Below are positions 1 through 8,341 of a stretch of DNA of 64,000 bases, piece after piece. The notes under the pieces are model-generated. The model saw only the letters and a program-made list of their open reading frames with translations, did no database searches and had not been told where the DNA came from. The position numbers and the translations under genes were made by a program. Origin of the DNA: Bacillus sp. A301a_S52 (lineage in GTDB: Bacteria; Bacillota; Bacilli; Bacillales; Salisediminibacteriaceae); NCBI GenBank assembly GCA_024701455.1, contig JABXYP010000001.1:4158001-4222000 (forward strand). Direction: 5' to 3'. Position 1 is the stretch's first letter; every line of letters starts with the position of its first letter.

Positions 1-539
1 CTGTCAAGAATACAATCCCCGTCTACTGCTGCAAAGTAAGGATAGCGAGAGAAATTAATACCAGCATTTAAGGCATCTGCTTTTCCCCCATTATCTTTTC
101 TCAATAGAAAAAGGTTAGGATATAATGTGGACTGATAGGCTTTCGTCACTTTCTTCGTATCAAAATACCGACGTAGAGCTAAATTTATTTCCTTCATTTT
201 AAATTGTTCAATCACTTTACCACTTGTATTATCTTTTGAACCATCATCTATGACAATGATTTCAAATTGTGGATAACTCAGACTCAGCATCGACCGGACC
301 GTAGTGGATACACCGACTTCTTCATTGTAAGCCGGAACAAGTACAGACACTGGAAAAGTATCTTTATTAAATACCATTTCTTCTACATAATCTTGCTGAT
401 TTAAGAAACGCTCCTTTTTGATCCTCGGGCCAGCAATTAGGAATAAGACCAAATAGGTGAGCCCAACTACCCCCATATAAAGGATGACCCCAACAGCTAT
501 TATGTTGACTATTAATGCTAGCCATTCTTCGCCGGTCAT
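1..539 (-). CDS. Family-2 processive glycosyltransferase, N-terminal part (runs off window)
   Basis: This is the first ~179 codons of a membrane glycosyltransferase whose 3' end lies outside the window. An N-terminal membrane segment is followed by the GT-A core with VLVPAYNEE, VIDDGSKDNT and the DxD-type stretch AVDGDCILD. It aligns almost residue for residue with the complete paralogue at 3536-4954, so the missing part should carry the acceptor motif and C-terminal membrane helices. The start ATG at 539 overlaps the upstream HEAT gene stop as ATGA, as in the second copy, so the two are translationally coupled. Members of this fold (PgaC, BcsA, hyaluronan synthase) polymerise and export beta-linked polysaccharide at the membrane. 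The sugar used is not determinable from the sequence. A different reading frame over the same bases is open in both copies, but it is only a shadow. Confidence 0.88.
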   Translation of the reverse strand, partial: MTGEEWLALIVNIIAVGVILYMGVVGLTYLVLFLIAGPRIKKERFLNQQDYVEEMVFNKDTFPVSVLVPAYNEEVGVSTTVRSMLSLSYPQFEIIVIDDGSKDNTSGKVIEQFKMKEINLALRRYFDTKKVTKAYQSTLYPNLFLLRKDNGGKADALNAGINFSRYPYFAAVDGDCILD

Positions 540-1585
540 ACTTGTCCACCTGCTCTCATCGTAAGCGTTTGATTCGCCATATCTTTAGCATACATATCTT
601 CATGTTGCTCGCTTAAATAGGCAAGCAGGATTTCCCCATCAGTCATCTTTTTCAAGGCCTCACATGCTTGAAATCTCACCCACCAAACACGATCACCTGC
701 AAGGAGAATAAGATACTCGCTAAATTCTGTCAGCTTCATCATTCCCGTTAACTTAGCTGCATGTAGTCTCTCTTCCCAATGTTCTGACGTAAAAAACGGA
801 ACAATAAGAGCGGGATTAGAACAATATTGATATTGATGTAGGCTCTTTAACGCCTTAATTCTAGTTTCTTTAGAGTGGTGGGTAAGCATATGTTCTATAA
901 AAGGAAGAAATTCATAATAACCAGACTCTCCACAGTAATCTATAAATGCTTGTCTAATCGCGTAAGGAACGTCATCCGCATCCTTTTTAAGCACAACCAT
1001 AATGTCTGTTAAGAAGCTCAGAGGCAATCTGCGTAATATTTCTTTAATTAACCCTACAGACATATTGGGACGGCTAAACATGTATTCAAGCAAACTTTCT
1101 TCTTGAAACGACGCTAATATTCGCAACGTTTGCCGATATTCTTCATCAATAATTGTAATGGAATGAAGGTGTTCTTTGACATCTTCTCTTAATGAGAGCA
1201 TCATAAAATCTTCTATTAAATAGAGAGCATTCATTCTTTTAGACCAATTACTAGATTTTAGTTTTTTACGATAAATCGTAGCTAAGTGTGTTTCAGCTGA
1301 TTGTTGGATACGTGCTCTCCCTGCTGAGTCAGTCATAATATTAGTAAACCCTGAGAGGATTCTTTCAAGTACTTTTTGTTTTAACTCATTATTTTTAGGA
1401 AGCTTAGGTTCTATATCAGAATCTCCTGTTAAATATGAGAGGTAATTAGGGAACAGATCATGGTACAAGCGATTAGCTTCGTTATCTTTTTTAATTGCCC
1501 ACGTTTTCGACGTATATAAGTAAATAAGCAAAAGCAATTGACAAAAGAAAAGACCAACTGTTAGAAATAAAATGAGTTCAAGCAT
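536..1585 (-). CDS. Membrane-anchored HEAT-repeat protein
   Basis: A 349-residue protein with one N-terminal hydrophobic helix (about residues 3-25), then a soluble helical domain. Its C-terminal half has alternating helix pairs of HEAT type, for example the stretches around ETRIKALKSLHQY and WVRFQACEALKKM. No catalytic motif is visible, so a scaffold or adaptor role is likely. It sits between a diguanylate cyclase and a glycosyltransferase. Its start overlaps the cyclase stop by one base, and its own stop overlaps the glycosyltransferase start (ATGA). The 4951-6000 gene is a close paralogue. By analogy with c-di-GMP-controlled polysaccharide systems it may couple the cyclase to the synthase at the membrane; that is inference. 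Confidence 0.85.
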   Translation of the reverse strand: MLELILFLTVGLFFCQLLLLIYLYTSKTWAIKKDNEANRLYHDLFPNYLSYLTGDSDIEPKLPKNNELKQKVLERILSGFTNIMTDSAGRARIQQSAETHLATIYRKKLKSSNWSKRMNALYLIEDFMMLSLREDVKEHLHSITIIDEEYRQTLRILASFQEESLLEYMFSRPNMSVGLIKEILRRLPLSFLTDIMVVLKKDADDVPYAIRQAFIDYCGESGYYEFLPFIEHMLTHHSKETRIKALKSLHQYQYCSNPALIVPFFTSEHWEERLHAAKLTGMMKLTEFSEYLILLAGDRVWWVRFQACEALKKMTDGEILLAYLSEQHEDMYAKDMANQTLTMRAGGQV

Positions 1586-3222
1586 TAATTAAACATTCTT
1601 TCAAGTAGTCTATCGATACGGGCAGCCACCTCATTTGCATTAAAAGGCTTTACCATGTAATCATCCGCTCCAAGGTTAAGAGCTCTAGCCACTTCAACCT
1701 CTCCCTTTCTCGCTGTGAGCATGGAAATGACAATGTTTTTATTGCCATAAGTTTCTCTCAGCTTTTGCAAGACTTCAATACCATCCATCTTTGGCATTCT
1801 CCCATCTAAAAGAATCATAAATTGCTGGTCAGTTTGATACCAAGATCCTTCCAAGAACGCCACTCCATCTGGATATGTTCTTACTTTAACAGGGCGGCCA
1901 GCTACTTCTCCTCTTTTATTAAAATGATGCGTCATCATTTGCCTTACTACCTCATCATCATCCACAATAATAATCGTCACAAAATCTTTTAATTCCGTAT
2001 ACTCCAGGGCTTCTTCGTAAAACTGAGTTTTATTTCTTCCCGTCTCTTTCGCATGATATAAAGCTTTATCAGCCTGCTCAATAATCCGATTTAAGTGATC
2101 ATCATTGACCGTCACTTCCTTTATACCTGCTGAAAACATAACATTGAACGTGTTATCATCGGCAGTAAATGTGACGTTACTAAATGACTCACGCCACGCC
2201 TTAATACGCTCAAATGCTTCCGTTTTGGAAGTATCGGGCATCACAATGGCAAACTCTTCCCCACCATAACGACTAATTGTATCCATGGGCGCTTTAATCT
2301 TCGTAAACGTATGGACAAATTCTTTTAACACTTCATCCCCCTTAGGGTGACCGAAGCGATCATTAACAGATTTAAAATGATCAATATCCACAATAATGAA
2401 CGATAGAACCGCCATTCTATCATCCCTCTTCAACATTACCAACTGAGAAGAAAGTTCGCGTTCTAGATATTTACGATTATACGCTCCCGTTAATTCATCT
2501 TCACCTATCTGTTTCAGCATATGTTTTCGATGTCGAATACGGTTATGAAGGAAAGGGATAAGAACCTTCATATTTAAGGGTTTAGCAATATAATCTGTCG
2601 CCCCCATTTCATAGGCTTTAATGCGACTTCCCTCACAATCAGATGTACCCACCATCACGATCGGCACCACATCTTTTTGAGCTTTTACGAAGATTTGTTT
2701 AAGAAGTTCTATACCATCAATATCTGGAAGATTTTGGTCTAATATAATCAAACTCGGTTTCACTTGATAAAACAGCTCTAAGCCTTTTTCCCCAGTTAAA
2801 GCAATTACCACTTGAAATCCTTCTCTTTCAACGAAGGTTTTAGCATGGGTAACAAACTCCACATCGTCATCAACAATTAGAATAAACGGTACATCTGGCT
2901 GGCTCACTGGTGTTTCAAAATTTATTGTTTGTTTTATTTCATCTGTTTTGTCATGAAATAAGGACGGTTCAAACGCCCTTTCAATTCGTTCAACAAACGG
3001 TAACCATTCTGCCTTTCCCCATAGCTTCTCTGATTCGACATCAGTATAATCAAGTAAAGCTTCCGCTTCTTCTGAGAGCTTATCCATCCCAATCGTACCA
3101 GCTGTCCCTTTAATACTATGCAATAAGTGGTAAACTTCATATTCATGAACGTTTCCTTTATTTCGCCAATTTCCGACCGTTTTTTTGATCCGATCGTACA
3201 TCATTTGTTGATATTTTTTCAC
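1585..3222 (-). CDS. Hpt-REC-GGDEF-REC diguanylate cyclase (complete phosphorelay residues)
   Basis: A multidomain signalling protein of about 545 residues. An N-terminal histidine phosphotransfer domain carries the HSIKGTAGTIG motif (His about residue 35). A receiver follows with the DDD acidic cluster and phosphoacceptor in IILDQNLPD (Asp about 162). The cyclase domain has GGEEF (about 320-324). A second receiver has VDDDE and ILLDGRMPKMDG. The inhibitory RxxD site expected five residues before GGEEF is absent (APMD), so product inhibition is probably weak. An in-frame GTG lies at 3231, but the Shine-Dalgarno AAGGTG is 8 nt before the GTG at 3222. That spacing and the following MKKYQ are conserved in the tandem copy, so 3222 is preferred. 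First gene of a cyclase-HEAT-glycosyltransferase operon; it likely makes c-di-GMP in response to an unlinked kinase. Confidence 0.9.
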   Translation of the reverse strand: MKKYQQMMYDRIKKTVGNWRNKGNVHEYEVYHLLHSIKGTAGTIGMDKLSEEAEALLDYTDVESEKLWGKAEWLPFVERIERAFEPSLFHDKTDEIKQTINFETPVSQPDVPFILIVDDDVEFVTHAKTFVEREGFQVVIALTGEKGLELFYQVKPSLIILDQNLPDIDGIELLKQIFVKAQKDVVPIVMVGTSDCEGSRIKAYEMGATDYIAKPLNMKVLIPFLHNRIRHRKHMLKQIGEDELTGAYNRKYLERELSSQLVMLKRDDRMAVLSFIIVDIDHFKSVNDRFGHPKGDEVLKEFVHTFTKIKAPMDTISRYGGEEFAIVMPDTSKTEAFERIKAWRESFSNVTFTADDNTFNVMFSAGIKEVTVNDDHLNRIIEQADKALYHAKETGRNKTQFYEEALEYTELKDFVTIIIVDDDEVVRQMMTHHFNKRGEVAGRPVKVRTYPDGVAFLEGSWYQTDQQFMILLDGRMPKMDGIEVLQKLRETYGNKNIVISMLTARKGEVEVARALNLGADDYMVKPFNANEVAARIDRLLERMFN

Positions 3223-3282
3223 ATCTATCACACCTTGTTAAAGGATCCTTAAGCTTGTGACTTTATGGCCTATATTAAAGTC

Positions 3283-3288
3283 ATTATA
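3283..3288 (-). promoter_or_regulatory. Putative -10 element of the left cyclase operon
   Basis: TATAAT on the minus strand about 60 nt upstream of the cyclase start. The second operon copy has the same hexamer at the same distance, with similar flanking bases (a T-run then GTTTAGA or GTTAAGA). The match between copies supports it; no good -35 hexamer is visible, so an activator may be needed. Confidence 0.5.
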
Positions 3289-3535
3289 CATGCCTTCTAA
3301 ACAAAAAGTATAGCGTTTTTAGGACATTAGTACTATAACCCCACTTACTAGCTGTAAATGGGGTTTAAATACCTATTGATTTTTTAGTGTATGATTAAAA
3401 AGGAAATTTGTATCAGTTTCGTTAATATATAGTTAACAATTTTCCGTCTAGCAAACCACTCGTTATGATATCGTAGTCAAAAAAGAAGAGGAAGCATTTC
3501 CCTTGAGCTATGTGACTCATTTTTTCTCACTCTCA
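3289..3535. other. Intergenic DNA between the two operon copies
   Basis: About 250 nt separate the glycosyltransferase stop at 3536 from the promoter of the left operon. No convincing terminator, RNA or small open frame with a ribosome site was seen. Read-through from the right-hand copy into the left-hand copy is therefore possible. Confidence 0.5.
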
Positions 3536-4954
3536 TTAATCAGTAGATATGCCTTTTCGTTTCATATTGCCCCAATCCGCTTTCTTTGTTAATGATTGAC
3601 ACAATCCAGAAAAGCGCCACCATACCATGAGTGGACGATACCAAAAGGATTCTGTTAATGCCCAGAAAAAAAGGATAAGTAAGCTTTTGGTATCGGGGTA
3701 TTTATGGTACGTCCATTCTTCTAATAATACGGCCAATGACGATAACAGGGAGCCATAAAAAACTGTCACTATAAACATGACAAGCACCATATCCAGTGAT
3801 ATGAATGAGAACAAGAGCCCACTAATAATCACAACATAACCAATTACCTCAAAGACGGCGCTTAACAATTCCACAAGTAAATAATAAGGCATCGAAAAGA
3901 GCCCAATTCCTTTATACTTTGGGTTAAACAACATTTTTTTATGAAGCCAGATCGTTTCTGCCAAACCTCGTTGCCACCGCTTCCGCTGAGAACGAAGGAC
4001 TGCCGCACTGTCAGGAGCTTCTGTCCAACATACGGGATCTTGTATATACTCCACTTTTTGGTTCGATTTTTCATCCTTAATCGAACGATGCATACGGACA
4101 ATGAGTTCCATATCCTCACCAACGGTCTTAGTGTTATAACCACCAACTTGAACAACTCTCTTTTTTTCAAAGACACCAAAAGCCCCGGAAATAATTAATA
4201 ATATATTCAATCGACTTAACCCAAGCCGCCCTATTAGGAAGGCACGAAAATATTCGATAATTTGCATGAGTACTATCGGCCCTTTAGGAAGAGCTATTTT
4301 TTCCACTTGGCTTTTCGTAATAGTAGACCCATTGGCAATACGAACGGTTCCTCCCGTAGCTGTGACTAAGCCGTTTGAGTCAATGATAGGTTTCATTACC
4401 TTAAGGAGAGCATCATGATCAAGAATACAATCACCATCTACTGCTGCAAAGTAAGGATAACGAGAGAAATTAATCCCTGCATTTAAAGCATCTGCCTTGC
4501 CTCCGTTTTCTTTTCTTAACAGAAAAATATTCGGATGCACTGTCGATTGGTATGCTTTCGTGACATCCTTCGTGTCAAAATATTTCCGTAAAGCTACATC
4601 GATTTCTGTCATTTTAAATTCTTTAATAACTTTTCTACTCGTATTGTCTTTTGAACCATCATCAATAACGATGATTTCATATTGTGGATAATTTAATCCA
4701 AGCATGGAGCGAATGGTGGTATAAATACCAACTTCTTCATTATAAGCTGGTATGAGAACAGACACTGGAAACGTATCTTTATTAAACACGAGCTCCTCTA
4801 CATACTCTTCCTGATTTAGAAAACGTTCCTTTTTGATACGCGGGCTTGCGATCAAAAATAAGATTAAATAAATGAGTCCTACTGTAACCATATATATGAT
4901 AGCGACAACCGCAAGTATTAATGTGAGGAGTGAAAGCCACTCTTTGTCTATCAT
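3536..4954 (-). CDS. Processive family-2 glycosyltransferase (PgaC/BcsA-like)
   Basis: A 472-residue membrane enzyme with an N-terminal helix (about 8-35), a cytosolic GT-A domain and several C-terminal membrane helices (about 360-440). Catalytic features are VLIPAYNEE, VIDDGSKDNT, AVDGDCILD, the TVGEDMEL acceptor-site aspartate and SQRKRW, which fits the Q(Q/R)xRW signature of processive beta-glycosyltransferases. The family makes poly-N-acetylglucosamine, cellulose or hyaluronan-like polymers. Its N-terminal ~179 residues are closely similar to the partial gene at the window's left end. No PilZ domain is present, so c-di-GMP control, if any, would have to go through a partner such as the HEAT protein. 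Start ATG overlaps the HEAT stop (ATGA). Substrate unknown. Confidence 0.92.
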   Translation of the reverse strand: MIDKEWLSLLTLILAVVAIIYMVTVGLIYLILFLIASPRIKKERFLNQEEYVEELVFNKDTFPVSVLIPAYNEEVGIYTTIRSMLGLNYPQYEIIVIDDGSKDNTSRKVIKEFKMTEIDVALRKYFDTKDVTKAYQSTVHPNIFLLRKENGGKADALNAGINFSRYPYFAAVDGDCILDHDALLKVMKPIIDSNGLVTATGGTVRIANGSTITKSQVEKIALPKGPIVLMQIIEYFRAFLIGRLGLSRLNILLIISGAFGVFEKKRVVQVGGYNTKTVGEDMELIVRMHRSIKDEKSNQKVEYIQDPVCWTEAPDSAAVLRSQRKRWQRGLAETIWLHKKMLFNPKYKGIGLFSMPYYLLVELLSAVFEVIGYVVIISGLLFSFISLDMVLVMFIVTVFYGSLLSSLAVLLEEWTYHKYPDTKSLLILFFWALTESFWYRPLMVWWRFSGLCQSLTKKADWGNMKRKGISTD

Positions 4955-6000
4955 GCATGTCCACCCACTCTCATTGTTAGCGCCTGCTTCGCCATATCCT
5001 GTGCGTATACATCTTCATGGCGTTCAGTTAAATAAGCTAGTAAGATCTTCCCATCAGACATTTGTTTTATTGCTTCGCATGCCTGAAATCTTACCCACCA
5101 CACTCTGTCACCCGCAAGTAACATGAGATAGTTACTAAACTCAGTTAGTTTCATCTCCCCTGTCAATTTCACGGCATATAAACGCTCTTCCCAATGTACA
5201 GAGGTAAAAAATGGGATGATCAACTCTGGATTCGTGCAATATTGATAGTGATAGAGACTTTTCAGTGCTTTAATACGGGTTTCCTTAGAGGTTTCGCCAA
5301 GCAGGGATTCAACAAATGGCAATAATTCATAATAACCGGCTTCTCCACAATAATCGATAAACGCATATTTAACGGCCTCAGGGGTCTCTTCACCTTTCTC
5401 TTTAATAATACGCATTAAATCTATTAAAATATTCACAGGCAATCTTCGCAGCATTTCTTTAATCAGCCGTTGAGACATATGGGGATGACTCATTATATAA
5501 TGAAGCAAACTTTCTTCCTGAAAAGACGCCAGTGTTCGTAATGTTTGCCTATATTCCTCATCCATCACCTCAACCGAGTTTAAGTGTTCTTTAATGTCTT
5601 CTCGTAATGCATCCATCATGAATTCTTCTATTAAATAAAGAGCATTTAGTCGTTCAGACCAATCCCCTTTTTTAAGTGTTTTACGATAGCATTCTAACAA
5701 ATGGTCTTCTGCCACTTCCTTTACCCGTTGTTCCCCTATGGAATCGGTTACAACATGAGCATAGCCAGTGAGAATCTTTTCCAACACTATCTGCTTTAAT
5801 TTAAGATTTTGAGGAAGGCATGGCTCTGTATTGGAATCACCTGTTAAATATGGAAGGTACTTAGGGAAAAGCTGTTGAAATAACCTGTCAGCTCTATGAT
5901 TTTTTTTAATAGTCCATTTTTTTACTATATATAAGTATATGAGCAGACTTAATTGTATAACAAGTAAGACACCCACTAAGAGTAAAATATTAGTAATCAT
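4951..6000 (-). CDS. Membrane-anchored HEAT-repeat protein (second copy)
   Basis: A 349-residue paralogue of the 536-1585 protein with the same layout: one N-terminal membrane helix, then a helical repeat domain with HEAT-like units around ETRIKALKSLYHY and WVRFQACEAIKQM. The ATG at 6000 directly overlaps the cyclase stop (TGATG). An in-frame TTG one codon upstream (6003) is less likely. The stop at 4951 overlaps the glycosyltransferase start. The C-terminal halves of the two copies are strongly conserved and the N-terminal anchors are less so. No enzymatic motif is seen. Role inferred as adaptor between cyclase and polysaccharide synthase. Confidence 0.85.
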   Translation of the reverse strand: MITNILLLVGVLLVIQLSLLIYLYIVKKWTIKKNHRADRLFQQLFPKYLPYLTGDSNTEPCLPQNLKLKQIVLEKILTGYAHVVTDSIGEQRVKEVAEDHLLECYRKTLKKGDWSERLNALYLIEEFMMDALREDIKEHLNSVEVMDEEYRQTLRTLASFQEESLLHYIMSHPHMSQRLIKEMLRRLPVNILIDLMRIIKEKGEETPEAVKYAFIDYCGEAGYYELLPFVESLLGETSKETRIKALKSLYHYQYCTNPELIIPFFTSVHWEERLYAVKLTGEMKLTEFSNYLMLLAGDRVWWVRFQACEAIKQMSDGKILLAYLTERHEDVYAQDMAKQALTMRVGGHA

Positions 6001-7625
6001 CAATTAAGCACTCTTTCAATCAGCCTATCGACTCGAACGGCCACTTCATTCACATTAAACGGTTTAAACATATAATCATCGGCCGCCATATTTAATGCTC
6101 TTGCTACGTCTATTTCGCCTTTTTCAGTTAGCATAGAGATAACAATATTTTTAGTTCCGTAAGTCTCCCTTAGTTTTTGCAACACTTCTATCCCATCCAT
6201 TTTTGGCATTCTCCCATCTAATAGAATCATATATTGCTTGTCAGGTTGGTACCATGCCCCTTCTAACAGCGAGATGCCATCTGAGTATGTGCGAACTTTC
6301 ACACGACGTCCTGCAACTTCCCCTCGTTTATGGAAGTGATAAGTCATTACCTGCCTTACTATCTCGTCATCGTCCACAATAATGACGGTAACAAAATCCT
6401 TAAAGTCAACGTATTCTAGTGTTTCTTTATAACATTCACTTCTATTCCTACCCATTTTTTTCGCAAAATGTAAAGCTTTATCTGCCTTCTCTATCAGATG
6501 TTTCATTTGTTCATCTTTTTTTCTCACTTCTTTAATTCCTGCAGAAAACGTCACCTTAAACGATGTCTTTCCTGCCATAAAAGTCTTCTTGCTAAATACA
6601 TCTCGCAAAGCTTTAATGCGCTTTAGTGCCTCTTCCTGATCGGTATCCGGCATCACAATTGCAAATTCCTCACCGCCATAGCGACTAATCGTATCCGCTG
6701 GTTCTTTAATAAGCATAAACATGTTAACAAATGTTTTTAACACGTCATCGCCTTTCACATGACCAAATTGGTCGTTCACCATTTTAAAACGATCTAAATC
6801 AACTATTACGAATGAAAATAACTTGTTTTTTTCAGCATGTGTCAACATGGTTAGTTGGTAAGTCAACTCACACTCTAAATATTTTCTATTGAACGCTCCC
6901 GTTAGTTCATCTTCACCAAATTGCTTGATTATATGCCGACGATGACGAATACGATTCTGTAGAAACGGTAAAAGGACATTCAAATTCAATGGCTTAGTAA
7001 TAAAATCTGTCGCTCCTAGTTCATAGGCTTTGACACGATTTTCCTCGCAGCAAGAAGAACTGACCATAACAATTGAAGTCATCTCTTTTTGTGCGTCTAC
7101 AGCAATTCGTTCAAGGAATGCAATGCCATTAATATCTTGTAGTTCGTGACCTAAGATAATTAAACTCGGTTTCACTTGAGAAAAGAGGTTAAAACCTTTT
7201 TTACCTGATAAAGCAGTTACGACTTTGAAGCCCCCATTTTCAAGAAATGTTTTAATTCCCCTTATGAACTTCAAGTCATGGTCAATAACAAGAATGAAGG
7301 GAACCTCGTTCTGCCTTATCCCATCAAAAAGAGATCGATCTCTTGATTCCTCGTCATTTAAAAAGTCAGGTTGACACACCCTTTCAATACGCTCTACAAT
7401 TGGTACCCATTCGGATTTATTCCACCATTTTTCTGATTGAGTATCTAATTCTTTTAGCAGAGCCATGACTTCCTCAGATAGCTCCTTCATCTCAATTGCA
7501 TCAGCCGTTCTTTGAATGTTATTCAAAAAATGACGTATGTCGTATTCATGTACACTTTTTTTACAATGCCAACTATCGATCGTTTTTTGCATTCGGCTAT
7601 ACATCATCTCTTGGTACTTTTTCAC
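6000..7625 (-). CDS. GGDEF-REC diguanylate cyclase with degenerate Hpt and first receiver
   Basis: Paralogue of the 1585-3222 cyclase, about 541 residues. The GGEEF active site and the C-terminal receiver (VDDDE, ILLDGRMPKMDG) are intact. The N-terminal Hpt position that holds His-Ser-Ile-Lys-Gly in the other copy reads NNIQRT, so the phosphorylated His and following Lys-Gly are gone. The first receiver has DHD instead of DDD, and Gly replaces the phosphoacceptor Asp (IILGHELQD). The RxxD inhibitory site is also absent (EPAD). Start: AAGGTG lies 8 nt before the GTG at 7625, as in the other copy; an ATG at 7631 has almost no spacing. Cyclase output is probably retained, but input through the first two domains is lost. 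Confidence 0.9.
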   Translation of the reverse strand: MKKYQEMMYSRMQKTIDSWHCKKSVHEYDIRHFLNNIQRTADAIEMKELSEEVMALLKELDTQSEKWWNKSEWVPIVERIERVCQPDFLNDEESRDRSLFDGIRQNEVPFILVIDHDLKFIRGIKTFLENGGFKVVTALSGKKGFNLFSQVKPSLIILGHELQDINGIAFLERIAVDAQKEMTSIVMVSSSCCEENRVKAYELGATDFITKPLNLNVLLPFLQNRIRHRRHIIKQFGEDELTGAFNRKYLECELTYQLTMLTHAEKNKLFSFVIVDLDRFKMVNDQFGHVKGDDVLKTFVNMFMLIKEPADTISRYGGEEFAIVMPDTDQEEALKRIKALRDVFSKKTFMAGKTSFKVTFSAGIKEVRKKDEQMKHLIEKADKALHFAKKMGRNRSECYKETLEYVDFKDFVTVIIVDDDEIVRQVMTYHFHKRGEVAGRRVKVRTYSDGISLLEGAWYQPDKQYMILLDGRMPKMDGIEVLQKLRETYGTKNIVISMLTEKGEIDVARALNMAADDYMFKPFNVNEVAVRVDRLIERVLN

Positions 7626-7676
7626 ATTCATCCCACCTTGTTAGAGGATCACTAAGCTGTTATTTGAATTATCGCA

Positions 7677-7682
7677 ATTATA
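7677..7682 (-). promoter_or_regulatory. Putative -10 element of the right cyclase operon
   Basis: TATAAT on the minus strand, about 52 nt before the cyclase start. It matches the corresponding hexamer at 3283-3288 in position and context. No strong -35 is visible. Confidence 0.5.
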
Positions 7683-8207
7683 CAACCCCTCTTAACAAAA
7701 AACGACACTTTTTCTTAATTTACCAAGAAAAGTATTAGATGTACAGGCCATTAGAACTGAGGGTTGACAGGGTATGGGTGGGTATTCCTCCCTGAATTTT
7801 TAACACGGCTCTACTTATTTGTTTTTTATTAAATTGTCATATTTACCTTTGTGTCCTTTACTTCTTCATCACCTACGAACCCTTTTAACACAACGACAGA
7901 AGAAGCTAAATGGCGTTCTATAAATTAGAAGACGACATGCTTTGACAAATCCATTAGCTCTACTATCTTTTTACCATTTTGGTAGTTTTACTAGTTCTTT
8001 CGGCGTTCTTCTTAGTGTTTTCACTCCTAACGCACTTTGCCATGGCTTTAGTGAGGTGATTTTTTCACCTTTTTCAGTGTCTTTAGTCGTTGTTTTGGGA
8101 GCTATCATCATGAGGGGGTTTATTCATAATTTTGGTTAATATGTTAAAAACAATTAAAAAAGAGGGGTTTATACGCCTGTTCATCATTTGCCACATCTGC
8201 ACAAGTC
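7683..8207. other. Intergenic region, no supported gene
   Basis: About 525 nt with no open frame that has both a ribosome site and a plausible protein. A 65-codon TTG-started frame at 7942-8139 (+) lacks a Shine-Dalgarno and reads as low-complexity hydrophobic sequence. I see no RNA signature. Confidence 0.45.
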
Positions 8208-8240
8208 AAAAAGTGCGGAAAGAATATCTCTCCACACTTT
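8208..8240 (-). terminator. Rho-independent terminator after the oxidoreductase
   Basis: On the minus strand, AAAGTGTGGA pairs with TCCGCACTTT (one mismatch) and is followed by further T residues. It sits about 100 nt beyond the oxidoreductase stop. Confidence 0.7.
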
Positions 8241-8341
8241 CTGCCCCTACCATTTTACTTACATGAGCTGACCGTTCATATTTTTTAAGTACATCGTGGG
8301 ATTCTGATTATACTATGACCCTCTAAAAATTCATCGCACGT

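Noticed and set aside
367..549. 60-codon frame overlapping the glycosyltransferase start, with a similar frame at 4782-4964
   Set aside because: Both are the same alternative frame over duplicated DNA; the GT2 frame has clear family motifs and coupled starts.
7942..8139. 65-codon TTG-started hydrophobic frame
   Set aside because: No Shine-Dalgarno and no recognisable protein features.
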